A stretch of 64,000 nucleotides of DNA from an uncultured Afifella sp. (lineage in GTDB: Bacteria; Pseudomonadota; Alphaproteobacteria; Rhizobiales; Afifellaceae): assembly GCA_947259045.1 (NCBI GenBank), contig CAMYKZ010000004.1, forward strand, positions 62,001 through 126,000, read 5' to 3'. Under the pieces are notes generated by a model, which had not been told where the DNA came from, ran no database searches, and saw only the letters and a program-made list of their open reading frames with translations. The translations under genes and the position numbers were made by a program. Shown here piece by piece: positions 46,507 to 56,475 of this stretch; positions within the stretch are counted from its first letter, which is position 1, and each line of letters starts with the position of its first letter.

Positions 46507-46866
46507 ATCGCCGCATCCCTCTTGACCGTCATGACCGGGCATAAACTCTGCTCCGGAGGTCGGGTTCCGATCCATATTCTGATGAACAGGATCAAACCGA
46601 ATCCATTTCAGCCATCAGCTTTATCCAAAAATCTCTAATGAACGTTGAATAAATCCAATTTATACAACATGATGAACAAAGAGATAAGTAATTATTTACT
46701 TGCTATATTTTCCAGAATAAACCGCATGGATTACAGCGCTGTTTAGAATATACTATGGTTGTTTTTCGGTTAATTTCGAAACTGAGCAAGTCTGTAGCCC
46801 AGATCGGACAAAATCGATGATCCCCGTTATTCATCGGCCATTGTTCGCGAATTTCGTCAAAACCCG
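46507..46866. other. AT-rich intergenic region upstream of the HerA-like gene
   Basis: About 360 bases without a gene; the centre (46620-46770) is strongly AT-rich. A palindrome, AAGTAA-ttat-TTACTT (46686-46701), stands out and may be a protein site. The promoter for the HerA-like gene should lie here, and the region also receives the end of the large secreted-protein gene. I see no convincing small gene or RNA. Confidence 0.6.
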
Positions 46867-48897
46867 TCAGTTCGGATCGACAATCCGGCCCAGTCGGTCG
46901 TCCTCTGCGGAATATTGATAATGAAAGGTTTGCCGTGTCGGCTGTTCAACAATCCGGCTGACACCGCCGGGACCCGTTCTCAGCCGGTAGCGGATCACAA
47001 CTGCCTTTAGCGGACGGCCGAATTTGTCGATTTCGGTGACTTTGCCGCCGTGCCGGGTAAAGCGGGATTGTCCTCCGGCCCGCTCCCTGATCCAGCCAAT
47101 CAATCGCCCGGATTGATCATATTCGTAGCGGTCGCTCCAGTCGCGCAATGGATAAAGAAGCGGATCGGTGTAACGCTTGCTGTAGCGGGAGCGGTAATAA
47201 TCGGCGAATTTTATCCGCCCATCAGCGTCGTATTCGCGCCATTGATTGGCCGGATAGAAAAAGCTGACGAATGACGGCGCCGAATAGTGGACGCCGTTGT
47301 GAGCGAAAATCCCGATATCAACCCGGTTGCTGGAAAGCGTCGGCTGGCCCGGCACCGATGCCGGTTCATGCCAGGGAACGGTGAGTTCAACGTCGCTGGA
47401 TTGCACGTTTTTCGGCCTGATTTCGATCTTTGCGGCATTACCGCGCAAAACGACCCAGTGAAACGTCAGCGGCCGGCCATTGGGGTCGACCGTCTCCGCC
47501 GCGCTAATCCGCATCCGGTGTGAAAAATCAGTCGATCGGATTATCCGGGCAATGGCGGCCGGCGTGTCAAACAGCTTTTCGCTGGCCGGGTCGAAGATGT
47601 CGATTCCCGGCTGATGGTCCGGTTCTTCAAGCACCGAGAGGCGGACCATCGGCGGTATGTCCGCGCTGTTCATCCGGTTGGCGCGTTCAATCATCTCCGG
47701 CAGATTGATGTTGCGGCCGTCAAATACGCTCGGGTGCGCGGCGCCGCTCAGATAAGCGGCATCGCCGGACATGGAATTCTGGCCGCGGCGGAAGATCATC
47801 TGAACCGTCGGCATGACGAGGTTTCGCCGTCTCAGAAAATCTTTCACCTCCGGTTTGAAGGCGGCAAGGATCGACGCCACCGCCCGCATCAGCGGTTGAT
47901 CCGATCCCGACGAGCCCGCGGAAATCAGAAGATAGGGCGTATTGGCCGGGATCAGGTCGCCATGTTCGGGGTCATGGTCGCGATGTTCGGGAAAGATATA
48001 GAGGTGGTTGCGGGCATATTGCTGGTAGAATGTTTCGCCGCCGCCCGCCCGGGTCAGCGCCAGCCTGGGCTGGCTGCGCCAGAACGGGCCGCCGGTGACC
48101 GCCATCGACGAATTTCCAAATGTGATGGCATTATAGAACAGGCCCGGATTGACGCCGGTGTGCAACTTTGCCTGTCTGGCTTCCGGCCCATATTCGACGA
48201 AACTGAGCTGCGGCATGTCCTGGCGTTTCAGTGTTGAATGGTCGCCATCGCGATTATCATAGAGATCGCCATGATTTCCGGCAGCCAGACCGGCCCTGAA
48301 CAGCTGGTTGAGCCGCTTCGCGCCGGCATCATCGGCCGTCTGGACAGGGCTGTCGCCCGGTTGCGGCGGTTCGAAGCGAAAATAGGACTGCAATCGGCCC
48401 GGTTGCGGATCCCAGACCGTATTGCCGATATCGACGCTGGCTGTCTGATCCCGGACCCGGCCGGGCTCCGTATTCGCGGCCCCGCCGGCGGACAGGCCTG
48501 CCGCCTCTGCCGGACGGCCTGGCAGGCCGGCAGGCGTCAATTCGGCAAGAAGTGGTCTCAGCCGGTCGATCGTCGCAGAGCTGACATCAAGCGCAATCGC
48601 CTTCTCCAGGCTTGCGCGGGCTGATTTGATACGGCCCTGCCCGGCCAGTGCAGCCGCAAGCAGGGCGTGATGGGCAGCTGAATCCTGAAATCGGCGCAGC
48701 CGTTGCCGGATCGCCAGTTCCGCCCGCTCATACTGGCCTTCGCTGATCAGCCTCTCCAGCGCCGTCAGTTCCGCCTGGTATGCGGGCCGATGGAACAGCG
48801 GAATGCCGGTTTCGCCGGCCCGGGACAGTGGGCTAAGATGGCACAGCAATATCGCAGCGATAAACGATATGCGGAATTTCCTGGTCCAGTGATGCAT
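46867..48897 (-). CDS. Large secreted protein of unknown function with TPR-like and YD-like parts
   Basis: Encodes 676 residues from the ATG at 48897; a GTG at 48915 is in frame. Signal peptide: FISFIAAILLCHL-type core ending near residue 28. Residues 40-105 form TPR-like helices (YERAELAIRQRLRRFQDSAAHHALLAAALAGQG). The large middle has motifs YNAITFGNSSMAVTGGPFWRSQPRLA, EHRDHDPEHGDLIPANTPYLLISAGSSGSDQPLMRAV and MPTVQMIFRR. About 460-560 looks PKD-like (TVDPNGRPLTFHWVVLRG). The C-terminal part has YD-like repeats (YEYDQSGRLIGWIRE). I recall similar proteins from planctomycetes but know no function. Possible roles are periplasmic binding or polysaccharide handling. Confidence 0.8.
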   Translation of the reverse strand: MHHWTRKFRISFIAAILLCHLSPLSRAGETGIPLFHRPAYQAELTALERLISEGQYERAELAIRQRLRRFQDSAAHHALLAAALAGQGRIKSARASLEKAIALDVSSATIDRLRPLLAELTPAGLPGRPAEAAGLSAGGAANTEPGRVRDQTASVDIGNTVWDPQPGRLQSYFRFEPPQPGDSPVQTADDAGAKRLNQLFRAGLAAGNHGDLYDNRDGDHSTLKRQDMPQLSFVEYGPEARQAKLHTGVNPGLFYNAITFGNSSMAVTGGPFWRSQPRLALTRAGGGETFYQQYARNHLYIFPEHRDHDPEHGDLIPANTPYLLISAGSSGSDQPLMRAVASILAAFKPEVKDFLRRRNLVMPTVQMIFRRGQNSMSGDAAYLSGAAHPSVFDGRNINLPEMIERANRMNSADIPPMVRLSVLEEPDHQPGIDIFDPASEKLFDTPAAIARIIRSTDFSHRMRISAAETVDPNGRPLTFHWVVLRGNAAKIEIRPKNVQSSDVELTVPWHEPASVPGQPTLSSNRVDIGIFAHNGVHYSAPSFVSFFYPANQWREYDADGRIKFADYYRSRYSKRYTDPLLYPLRDWSDRYEYDQSGRLIGWIRERAGGQSRFTRHGGKVTEIDKFGRPLKAVVIRYRLRTGPGGVSRIVEQPTRQTFHYQYSAEDDRLGRIVDPN

Positions 48898-48991
48898 TCG
48901 GCTCCAACCGTTCACGCTCCAACCGGGACTTTAGAGCAACTTCACGCAAAGGCCATTCGTGCACCGGTTTCTTCGCCGGCCAAGGCGCCGG

Positions 48992-50083
48992 TCAGGTTCG
49001 AGACCCGGTATCTTCCGCTGACAGCCGCGCGAATGCATCCGCCATCTCGTTTTCATAGGCAAAAATGCCCGGTGTGCCGCCGGTGTGGACAAAGATGATT
49101 GCGCCCGTGCCGGATCTCGCACCGGCGGCGCGCAGAAATCCCGCAAAAGCCTTGCCGGTATAGGTCGGGTCGAGCATCAGCGCCTCTTTGCGGGCGCCAA
49201 GCAGGACGGCCCGCATGACATCGTCGCCGGCATATCCGTAACCGGGGGCAAGAACGCTCTCATCAAGGCGGATATCGGCGTCGGTGACCGGCGAGCCGAT
49301 CTGCAGAAGTTCGGCGATCCGGCGGCAATGGCTGTCGATGCGCAATCGCTGCAGTTCAGCCGCCCGGCGGACGCAGATCCCGGTGACCGGAATGTCAGAA
49401 CCCATTGCGCGCAAGCCGAACAGCAGGCCGGCATGTGTATTGCCGCTGCCGGAGGCGACAACGATCTGGTCTGCCGGCATAGCCATCGATGCGATCTGGC
49501 CGAGCAGTTCCCTGGCGGCAACCACATAGCCCAGTGCGCCGAGCGGCGGGTGCGAGGGCCCAAGGTGAATGACATAGGGCCTGCGGCCGTCGCGGCGCAG
49601 GTTGGCGGCCAGATCTTCCAACCCCTTGTCGGCTGCATCCTCGGCTTCGCCGACCGGGAACGAATGGATCGTTGCACCAAGCAGGCGGTCGAGCAGAACA
49701 TTGCCGGACGAGCGGTAATAGGGATTGTCCTTGTCGACCCGCTCTTCCAGCTGAATATGGCATTGCATATCGTGTTTGCAGGCCGCCGCCGCGGCCAGGC
49801 GGACGAAATTCGACTGCACTGCGCCGGTAATCAGAATCGTATCGGCGGCTTCGGCTTTTGCCGCCCCGAAATAAAATTCCAGCTGCCGGACCTTGTTGCC
49901 GCCAAACGCCAGGCCGGAACAATCGTCGCGTTTGACAAACAGGTTGGCAGAGCCGACGGCCCGGCCGAGATTCGGCATCGGTTCCAGCGCGGTAGCGGCC
50001 TCAAGCAGCTTCATTCTCGGCAGTTGCGACAGCCTGCCGAATTCTGCCGGCAGTTCCGCTGAAGAGATGGAATGCGTGTTCAT
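48992..50083 (-). CDS. dcyD: D-cysteine desulfhydrase / ACC deaminase family protein
   Basis: Encodes 363 residues from the ATG at 50083 (MNTHSISSAELP). The PLP lysine is in GLAFGGNKVRQLEFYFG; LITGAVQSNFVRLAAAAACKH, GATIHSFPVG, VIHLGPSHPPLGALGYVVAARELLG and VASGSGNTHAGLLFGLRA follow the fold type II pattern. The C-terminal IIFVHTGGTPGIFAYENEMA is characteristic. The enzyme probably turns D-cysteine into pyruvate, H2S and ammonia; ACC deaminase is a close relative and cannot be fully excluded, as its discriminating residues were not checked. It lies 108 bases downstream of xthA. Confidence 0.88.
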   Translation of the reverse strand: MNTHSISSAELPAEFGRLSQLPRMKLLEAATALEPMPNLGRAVGSANLFVKRDDCSGLAFGGNKVRQLEFYFGAAKAEAADTILITGAVQSNFVRLAAAAACKHDMQCHIQLEERVDKDNPYYRSSGNVLLDRLLGATIHSFPVGEAEDAADKGLEDLAANLRRDGRRPYVIHLGPSHPPLGALGYVVAARELLGQIASMAMPADQIVVASGSGNTHAGLLFGLRAMGSDIPVTGICVRRAAELQRLRIDSHCRRIAELLQIGSPVTDADIRLDESVLAPGYGYAGDDVMRAVLLGARKEALMLDPTYTGKAFAGFLRAAGARSGTGAIIFVHTGGTPGIFAYENEMADAFARLSAEDTGSRT

Positions 50084-50191
50084 GCAATGACATTGCCACC
50101 ACCATGCGGAATTGAACACCCTGATTGCCGCAACGATGCCGGCATCGCGCCACGGCAGACATTGCGGAAGGGCGCGCGCATTGGAAACGGA

Positions 50192-50992
50192 TCAGCCGAA
50201 GGTGGCGATCACCGGCACATGGTCGGATGGTTTTTCCCAGTTTCGCGCCTGTTTCAGAACCGTCAGCGCTTTCGCCGTTTCAGCCAGATCAGGCGTCGCC
50301 CAGATATGGTCCAGCCGGCGGCCCCTGTCGGAGGCTTCCCAGTTCGGCGAGCGGTAACTCCACCAGGTGAAGAGTTTTTCTTCCGGTGGAATCATCGCGC
50401 GCATCACATCGACCCATCTGCCGGCCTTGCGGATGCGCTCCAGGCTTTCGGTTTCAACCGGCGTGTGACTGACGACTTTCAAAAGCTGCTTGTGCGACCA
50501 GACATCGGTCTCCAGCGGCGCAATGTTGAGGTCGCCGACGATCAGCGACCGTTTGCGTTCCGGTTTTGCAAGCCAATCACCCATCTCATCGATAAAGGCC
50601 AGTTTATGGGCGAATTTCCAGTTTTTTTCCGAATCGGGAATATCGCCGCCCGCGGGCACATAGAAATTGTGGATATCGACCGGGGCGGCAGAGCCGTTGT
50701 TGACCGATACGCTGATATGGCGGGCATCTTCACGATCGCAGAAGAGTTTACGGTCAATCACATCCATCGGCAGCCGCGAGGCCACGGCGACACCGTGATA
50801 GGCTTTCTGGCCGTGGATGGCGAGATGAGGATAACCGGCTTCGGCGAAAGCGTTTCTGGGGAAATGAGCGTCGGCGCACTTGGTCTCCTGCAGGCACAGC
50901 ACATCCGGCTTATGGGCCTGCAGGAATTCGCATACGCTATTGATGCGCAAACGGACGGAGTTGATGTTCCAGGTGGCGATTTTCAAAGGCAT
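50192..50992 (-). CDS. xthA: Exodeoxyribonuclease III
   Basis: Encodes 266 residues. Catalytic motifs of the EEP nuclease family are present: ATWNINSVRLR, LCLQETKCAD, YVPAGGDIPD, the catalytic GDLNIAPLETD and the final PSDHVPVIATF. It acts on apurinic sites and 3' ends in base excision repair. The start at 50992 gives the exact family N-terminus (MPLKIATWNINSV). It sits between lolA upstream and dcyD downstream in a run of minus-strand genes. Confidence 0.96.
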   Translation of the reverse strand: MPLKIATWNINSVRLRINSVCEFLQAHKPDVLCLQETKCADAHFPRNAFAEAGYPHLAIHGQKAYHGVAVASRLPMDVIDRKLFCDREDARHISVSVNNGSAAPVDIHNFYVPAGGDIPDSEKNWKFAHKLAFIDEMGDWLAKPERKRSLIVGDLNIAPLETDVWSHKQLLKVVSHTPVETESLERIRKAGRWVDVMRAMIPPEEKLFTWWSYRSPNWEASDRGRRLDHIWATPDLAETAKALTVLKQARNWEKPSDHVPVIATFG

Positions 50993-51090
50993 CAGGCCTT
51001 ATTGCCGCTCGCCGCCGCTAAGTCGAGAAGCCTCTGCCTCTCCGTCCACAGATGACAATGCGATCCGGCGCGGATCTGGCAGCCAGGGCG

Positions 51091-51783
51091 TCATTTCCTC
51101 TGCTGCTTTTCCCTCTGGGCCTGGGTGACCCGCGCATAGGGAATCTTGAACAGTTTCTTGTCGAGCTTGTTGCCGGTCTCGACATTGAAAATGGCAACGG
51201 TCGTGTTCAGTCCCTGCTGATCGGTGACCGCCCATTGTTTCAGATCCAGCGTTTCGGAATCGAAAATCAGCGCCAGCATGCCGCCGCCGAAGCGCGAATC
51301 GTCAAGCAGGCTGACCTGGATCAGATCGGGCTCGACAATAATATGTTTGACCCGGTCGGACCGCGCCAGGTCGAGCTTCTCCGTCAACAGGAATTTCAGC
51401 GGGGTCTGGGACAGCGGCCAGAGATCATAGGTCTGCAGCTTCTTGTCGTAGACCAGCACCTGCTTGCCATCGGATGTCACGCTGATCGGCGTTGGCGGAT
51501 GATACTTGAAAAGGATCTTGCCGGGCCGGGCGAGATAGAATTTGCCGTCAACCGTACCGCCGTTGGGCCCGGTCTGGACGAATTCGCCGTTCATGGTTGA
51601 AATCGAGCTGAGTTTTTCCGAAACGCGCTTCAGCGCATCCTGTTCCTGCGCAGTCCAGGCGAAGGCCTGGCTGGCAAAGACCAGCATCGTCATCATCGTC
51701 AGCGTGAACAGGGCGATGGATGGCAGATACGGCGATTTCGCACGATAGGTGGACGACAGTGTCTGCGTGTTCATGATCTTCAT
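51091..51783 (-). CDS. lolA: Outer-membrane lipoprotein carrier protein LolA
   Basis: Encodes 230 residues. A long signal region ends in FASQAFAWTAQEQ (cleavage near residue 42); the mature domain has LSSISTMNGEFVQTGPNGGTVDGKFYLARPGKILFKYHPPTPISVTSDGK and LLTEKLDLARSD, the LolA half-barrel fold. It shuttles lipoproteins across the periplasm, accepting them from LolCDE. It follows ftsK by 143 bases; ftsK-lolA order is common in alphaproteobacteria. An ATG at 51774 is a second possible start. Confidence 0.94.
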   Translation of the reverse strand: MKIMNTQTLSSTYRAKSPYLPSIALFTLTMMTMLVFASQAFAWTAQEQDALKRVSEKLSSISTMNGEFVQTGPNGGTVDGKFYLARPGKILFKYHPPTPISVTSDGKQVLVYDKKLQTYDLWPLSQTPLKFLLTEKLDLARSDRVKHIIVEPDLIQVSLLDDSRFGGGMLALIFDSETLDLKQWAVTDQQGLNTTVAIFNVETGNKLDKKLFKIPYARVTQAQREKQQRK

Positions 51784-51926
51784 TCCGGTCCTAATTTCAC
51801 TTCAGATAGAGACCAATCCGGGCGGAACAAGGGCCGGGCCGGTCATTCGTATCAGCCGGCGTTGCCGGCAAAGAGCGTTTCCGCCCGATCAGGTCTTCAA
51901 TTCAGGCCCCCCAATCAGGCCCCCAA

Positions 51927-54455
51927 TCAGGCATTGTCCGTCGGCACCAGGATTTCGCGCTTGCCTGCATGATTGGCGGCGCTGATCACGCCTTCCTGTT
52001 CCATCCGTTCAATCAGCGATGCGGCGCGATTGTAGCCGATGGAAAGGCGGCGCTGGACGTAACTCGTCGAAGCCTTGCCGTCGCGCAGGACAATCGCCAC
52101 GGCCTTGTCGTAAAGGTCGTTCGATTCATCCAGCCCGTTGACCATCGATTCAAAGCTGCTGTCGCCGGCTTCATCCTCATCGGTGATCGATTCCAGATAT
52201 TCCGGAACCCCTTGTGTCTTCAGATGAGCGACCACTTCTTCGACCTCTTCATCGGAGACGAACGGCCCGTGCACACGCTGGATGCGGCCGCCGCCGGCCA
52301 TATAGAGCATGTCGCCCATGCCGAGCAGCTGTTCGGCGCCCTGTTCGCCGAGAATCGTCCGGCTGTCGATCTTCGAGGTGACCTGGAAGGAGATCCGGGT
52401 CGGGAAATTCGCCTTGATGGTGCCGGTAATGACGTCGACGGACGGCCGCTGTGTGGCCATGACGACATGGATGCCGGCGGCGCGCGCCATCTGCGCCAGG
52501 CGTTGCACGGTGCCTTCGATATCCTTGCCGGCAACCATCATCAGGTCAGCCATTTCGTCGATGATGACGACAATATAGGGCATCGCCTCCAGTTCGAGTT
52601 CTTCGGTCTCAAACAGAGCCTCGCCGCTTTCATGGTCGAAGCCGGTCTGCACGGTGCGGGTGATCACTTCGCCCTTTTTCTTCGCCTGGGTGACGCGCTG
52701 ATTGTAGCCGTCGATGTTGCGGACCCCGACCTTGGACATTTTCTTGTAGCGGTCTTCCATTTCGCGCACCGACCATTTGAGCGCGACGATGGCTTTCTTG
52801 GGGTCGGTGACGACGGGGGTGAGAAGATGCGGAATTCCGTCATAGACCGACAGCTCCAGCATTTTCGGGTCGATCATGATCAACCGGCACTGGTCCGGAG
52901 TCATCCGGTAGAGCAGCGACAGGATCATCGTGTTGATCGCCACCGATTTGCCCGAACCGGTGGTGCCGGCAACCAGCAGATGGGGCATTTTCGCCAGATC
53001 GGCGATCACCGATTCGCCGCCGATCGTCTTGCCCAGCGCCATTGCCAGTTTGGCGCGGCTGGTTTCGAAATCCTTCGAGGTCAGGATCTCGCGCAGATAG
53101 ACGGTTTCGCGGCCGACATTCGGCAGTTCGATACCAATGGCGTTGCGCCCGGGCACGACGGCGACACGGGCGGCGATTGCGCTCATGGAGCGGGCGATAT
53201 CATCGGCCAGGCCGATGACGCGCGATGATTTGATGCCCGGCGCCGGTTCCAGTTCATAGAGCGTCACCACCGGGCCCGGCCGGACATTGATGATTTCGCC
53301 ACGAACGCCGAAATCTTCCAGCACGCCTTCCAGCAGCCTGGCGTTCTGTTCCAGTGCAGCGGCGTTGAGGGTCGGGTCTTTCTTGCGCATCTTGGGCTCG
53401 TCGAGCAGATGCAGTGACGGCAGTTCGTACCCGTCCGGCGTCAACAGCGAGCGCTGCGCTTCGCGGGCAACCCGCCGGCCGGGTTTTGGCCGTGCCGCCG
53501 GCGCTGAAACCCGTGCGGCGCCACCTGCAGCGCGGGCTGCCGGCTGGGCGGGTCGGGCAGCAGGCTCTAATGATGCTTCGTCAAAGTCATAGCCGCCATC
53601 GTCTGTCGCAAAATCTCCGCCAAAACTCGGTTCCTGGCGGTATTCGGCCTGGTAATCCGCAATATCTTCGTCGCCGCTGCGGACCCGCGATTGCCGCGCC
53701 GGCGCCCGCATCAGCAATCTGCGGCGTACCGCCGCGCGCGCCAGCAGGCCGCAATGGGTCAGAAATCCGGCTGCCACGGCAAAGGGCCCCGCCGACCAGC
53801 CTTCATCTTCATCAAAGGCGTCGCCGTCTGCTTCGTCCTCCTCGTAAATCGGGCCGGTATCTGAATCGACCTCGAATACCGGCTCGAATTTCGAGCGTTC
53901 ACGGCCGCATGCCTGGTAGATGAGGCCAAGGGAGAATCCGGCAAAAACGACTGCAAACGCCGCCCTCAGACCGGCCGACAGTTCCGGGCCGAACAGCATT
54001 GCCGGAATGTGCAGCACCATGTCGCCGGTGACGCCGCCAAGGCCTGTCGGCAACGGCCACTGGCCGATGACGGGCAGGCATGCCAGCGCCGCCGCGAGCA
54101 CGATCGTGCCGCCGAATGCGGAAAGCGCCTGGGTGATGCCAGAGCGCGGCCGCCGGTGCCGCAGCATGTTCCAGCCGACGATCAGGGCCGGATAGAGAAA
54201 GGCAATCACCGCAAGGCCGAAAAACTGCATCACCAGATCGGCGAAGATGGCGCCGGGCATGCCGAGCAGGTTGCTTGCCGGGTGATCGGTGGCATGGGAC
54301 AGCGACGGATCATTGACGTTCCAGGTCGCCAAAGCGACGATGGCAATGATTGTGGCTGAGAGCAACGCGACACCGCTGAGCGCGACGGCCTTGCGCAGGA
54401 TAAAACCGCGCAGGTTGAATTCAGACGGATCGTCGTAGGCAGCGCCGTAAGTCAT
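51927..54455 (-). CDS. ftsK: DNA translocase FtsK
   Basis: Encodes 842 residues. Four membrane helices in the first 180 residues (for example [44 protein letters not shown]); an acidic linker ([20 protein letters not shown]) and Pro/Ala-rich segment to about 340; the motor domain with Walker [17 protein letters not shown], Walker [16 protein letters not shown], and [24 protein letters not shown]; and a C-terminal gamma winged helix ([28 protein letters not shown]) that reads KOPS sequences. FtsK moves the terminus during division and activates XerCD. A CtrA box lies 66 bases upstream. Confidence 0.98.
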   Translation of the reverse strand: MTYGAAYDDPSEFNLRGFILRKAVALSGVALLSATIIAIVALATWNVNDPSLSHATDHPASNLLGMPGAIFADLVMQFFGLAVIAFLYPALIVGWNMLRHRRPRSGITQALSAFGGTIVLAAALACLPVIGQWPLPTGLGGVTGDMVLHIPAMLFGPELSAGLRAAFAVVFAGFSLGLIYQACGRERSKFEPVFEVDSDTGPIYEEDEADGDAFDEDEGWSAGPFAVAAGFLTHCGLLARAAVRRRLLMRAPARQSRVRSGDEDIADYQAEYRQEPSFGGDFATDDGGYDFDEASLEPAARPAQPAARAAGGAARVSAPAARPKPGRRVAREAQRSLLTPDGYELPSLHLLDEPKMRKKDPTLNAAALEQNARLLEGVLEDFGVRGEIINVRPGPVVTLYELEPAPGIKSSRVIGLADDIARSMSAIAARVAVVPGRNAIGIELPNVGRETVYLREILTSKDFETSRAKLAMALGKTIGGESVIADLAKMPHLLVAGTTGSGKSVAINTMILSLLYRMTPDQCRLIMIDPKMLELSVYDGIPHLLTPVVTDPKKAIVALKWSVREMEDRYKKMSKVGVRNIDGYNQRVTQAKKKGEVITRTVQTGFDHESGEALFETEELELEAMPYIVVIIDEMADLMMVAGKDIEGTVQRLAQMARAAGIHVVMATQRPSVDVITGTIKANFPTRISFQVTSKIDSRTILGEQGAEQLLGMGDMLYMAGGGRIQRVHGPFVSDEEVEEVVAHLKTQGVPEYLESITDEDEAGDSSFESMVNGLDESNDLYDKAVAIVLRDGKASTSYVQRRLSIGYNRAASLIERMEQEGVISAANHAGKREILVPTDNA

Positions 54456-54520
54456 CGGTGAATGGCAATCCCGGTTTGGAACACGAACAGAGAGATTGCC
54501 GCAAATTTAGGAACCACGGG

Positions 54521-54535
54521 TTAAGACTGCATTAA
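54521..54535 (-). promoter_or_regulatory. CtrA binding site upstream of ftsK
   Basis: A perfect TTAA-N7-TTAA site (ttaagactgcattaa) whose arms extend to a GGTTAA / TTAACC palindrome (54519-54537). It is 66-80 bases upstream of the ftsK start. Cell-cycle control of ftsK by CtrA is inferred. Confidence 0.75.
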
Positions 54536-54621
54536 CCACATGAAAAAAGTCAGCCAGAACGGAATTTTTATCTGTTCGGACAATGCGGGATATGCCGAAA
54601 GCGCTGCGACCTGTCCCGGAA

Positions 54622-54650
54622 ACAAAAAAGCCCGGGCCAAAGGCCCGGGC
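54622..54650 (-). terminator. Rho-independent terminator of amtB
   Basis: Perfect 9-bp stem GCCCGGGCC / GGCCCGGGC with a 3-base loop (54630-54650), followed on the minus strand by TTTTTT. It lies about 40 bases after the amtB stop. Confidence 0.93.
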
Positions 54651-54691
54651 AGTGCGGTGAACCGGCAGGGGTTCACCGGGAACACAAAACG

Positions 54692-56020
54692 TCAGATACG
54701 CTGGCTGCCGGATCCGAATTCCGGGTAGGCCTCGACGCCGATTTCAGTCTTGTCGAGCCCGAGCGCCTCTTCCTCTTCCCCGACGCGGATGCCGACGGTC
54801 GATTTCAGGATCAGCCAGACGATACCGCTGGCAACCACTGTGAAAGCGCCAACGGAGGCGATGCCGACAATCTGGGTGCCGTAGCTGGTGCCGTCATTGG
54901 TGAGCGGCACGATCAGCGTGCCCCAGATGCCGGCCAGCAGGTGGACCGGAATGGCGCCGACCACATCATCGATCTTCAGTTTGTCGAGCATCGGCACCGC
55001 AAACACCACGATGCCACCGCCGACGGCGCCGATGAACAGGGCTGCGGGCACGCTTGGCGCCAGTGGCTCTGCGGTGATCGACACGAGGCCGGCCAGTGCG
55101 CCATTAAGCGCCATGGTGACGTCGACCTTCTTGTAGATGATCTGGGTCATCGCCATGGCGGCGATCACGCCGGCGGCGGCAGCCAGATTGGTGTTGACGA
55201 AGATCCGCGACACGGCCGACGCGTTTTCAAACCCGTTCAGGGCCAGTTGCGAGCCGCCGTTGAAGCCGAACCAGCCGAGCCACAGGATAAAGGTACCCAG
55301 CGTCGCCAGCGGGATCGACGAGCCCGGCATCGGATGCACTTCGCCCGACGGGCCGTATTTGCCCTTGCGCGCACCCAGCAGAAGCGCGCCGGTGAGGGCC
55401 GCCCAGCCGCCGACGGAATGGACGATGGTGGAACCGGCAAAATCGGAAAAACCCATTTCAGACAGCCAGCCGGCGCCCCATTGCCAGGACCCGGTGATCG
55501 GATAGAGCACACCGGTCAGGATCGCGGTAAACAGCAGGAACGGCCACAGCTTGATCCGTTCCGCCAGCGTGCCGGACACAATCGAGGCGGTTGCCGCGGC
55601 AAACACCATCTGGAAATACCAGTCGGATGCGGCGGCATAATCGCCGCCGGTTTCCGTTGCCGGATCGGGGATATCCTTCGGCGAAAACGTGCCGATCCAA
55701 CCGGCATCGACGCCTTCATACATGACATTGTAGCCGATCAGCCAGAACATCACGCCGGCAACGGAATAGAGCCCGATATTCTTCAGGCACTGCATGGAGA
55801 CGTTCTTGGAGCGCACCAGGCCCGCTTCCAGCATGGCGAATCCGGCAGCCATCCACATGACCAGAAAACCCATCATCAGGAACAGGATGGTGTTGAAGGT
55901 GAAATTGATCGCCGCCGCGTCAGGTGCGGCAGTTGCATCCTGGGCCACGGCCGGGCCCGCAAACAGAACGGACAAAGCGGCTATAGCCCCTGCCGCCCCG
56001 ATAAAGTTTGAATTGCGCAT
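54692..56020 (-). CDS. amtB: Ammonium transporter AmtB
   Basis: Encodes 442 residues. A signal-like first helix (GAAGAIAALSVLFAGPAVAQ) precedes eleven membrane helices. Family motifs: MWMAAGFAMLEAGLVRSKN, FAAATASIVSGTLAERIK, DFAGSTIVHSVGGWAALTGALLLG with the pore His, LGWFGFNGGSQL, and IPVHLLAGIWGTL with the second pore His. It imports ammonium and is blocked by GlnK. It follows glnK in the usual nitrogen-scavenging operon and ends at a strong terminator. Confidence 0.97.
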   Translation of the reverse strand: MRNSNFIGAAGAIAALSVLFAGPAVAQDATAAPDAAAINFTFNTILFLMMGFLVMWMAAGFAMLEAGLVRSKNVSMQCLKNIGLYSVAGVMFWLIGYNVMYEGVDAGWIGTFSPKDIPDPATETGGDYAAASDWYFQMVFAAATASIVSGTLAERIKLWPFLLFTAILTGVLYPITGSWQWGAGWLSEMGFSDFAGSTIVHSVGGWAALTGALLLGARKGKYGPSGEVHPMPGSSIPLATLGTFILWLGWFGFNGGSQLALNGFENASAVSRIFVNTNLAAAAGVIAAMAMTQIIYKKVDVTMALNGALAGLVSITAEPLAPSVPAALFIGAVGGGIVVFAVPMLDKLKIDDVVGAIPVHLLAGIWGTLIVPLTNDGTSYGTQIVGIASVGAFTVVASGIVWLILKSTVGIRVGEEEEALGLDKTEIGVEAYPEFGSGSQRI

Positions 56021-56053
56021 GGATATCAGTCCCTTTCTTGCGTCTGAAAAGTC

Positions 56054-56401
56054 TCAGAGAGCTTCTGTGTCGGTTTCACCGGTGCGGATGCGCACGGCGT
56101 GGTCGATATTGGTTACGAAGATTTTGCCGTCGCCGATCTGGCCGCTTTCGCCTGTGCGTGCGGCAGTCTGAATAGCTGCGACGATGTTGTCGGCCAGCTC
56201 CGGCGCTGCAGCCACTTCCAGTTTGAGCTTGGGCAGGAAACTGACGGCATATTCCGTGCCGCGATAGATTTCCGTATGGCCCTTCTGCCGGCCGTAACCC
56301 TTGACTTCGGTGACGGTCATCCCCTGAACGCCAAGCTCGGTCAGGGCATCACGCACCTCGTCGAGCTTGAAGGGCTTGATGATTGCCATGATCAGTTTCA
56401 T
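56054..56401 (-). CDS. glnK: Nitrogen regulatory protein P-II (GlnK)
   Basis: Encodes 115 residues from the ATG at 56401 (MKLIMAIIKPFKLDEVRDAL), the standard P-II N-terminus; the open frame runs upstream to 56458. The T-loop KGHTEIYRGTEYAV carries the uridylylated Tyr51, and the C-terminal signature is DGKIFVTNIDHAVRIRTGE. GlnK senses nitrogen and 2-oxoglutarate and plugs AmtB. The pair glnK-amtB is preceded by a probable sigma-54 promoter. Confidence 0.96.
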   Translation of the reverse strand: MKLIMAIIKPFKLDEVRDALTELGVQGMTVTEVKGYGRQKGHTEIYRGTEYAVSFLPKLKLEVAAAPELADNIVAAIQTAARTGESGQIGDGKIFVTNIDHAVRIRTGETDTEAL

Positions 56402-56475
56402 CCAGTTCTCCATGATGTTGCCGGCAATTGCCGGATCAAACGCCGCAGGTCGCCCCAACGGTTCAACATCAGCTA

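Noticed and set aside
46867-48897. YD-like repeats considered as an Rhs toxin
   Set aside because: Far too short, no shell or toxin tip, no immunity gene beside it.
51969-53228. 419-codon plus frame opposite ftsK
   Set aside because: Antisense shadow; composition follows ftsK codons.
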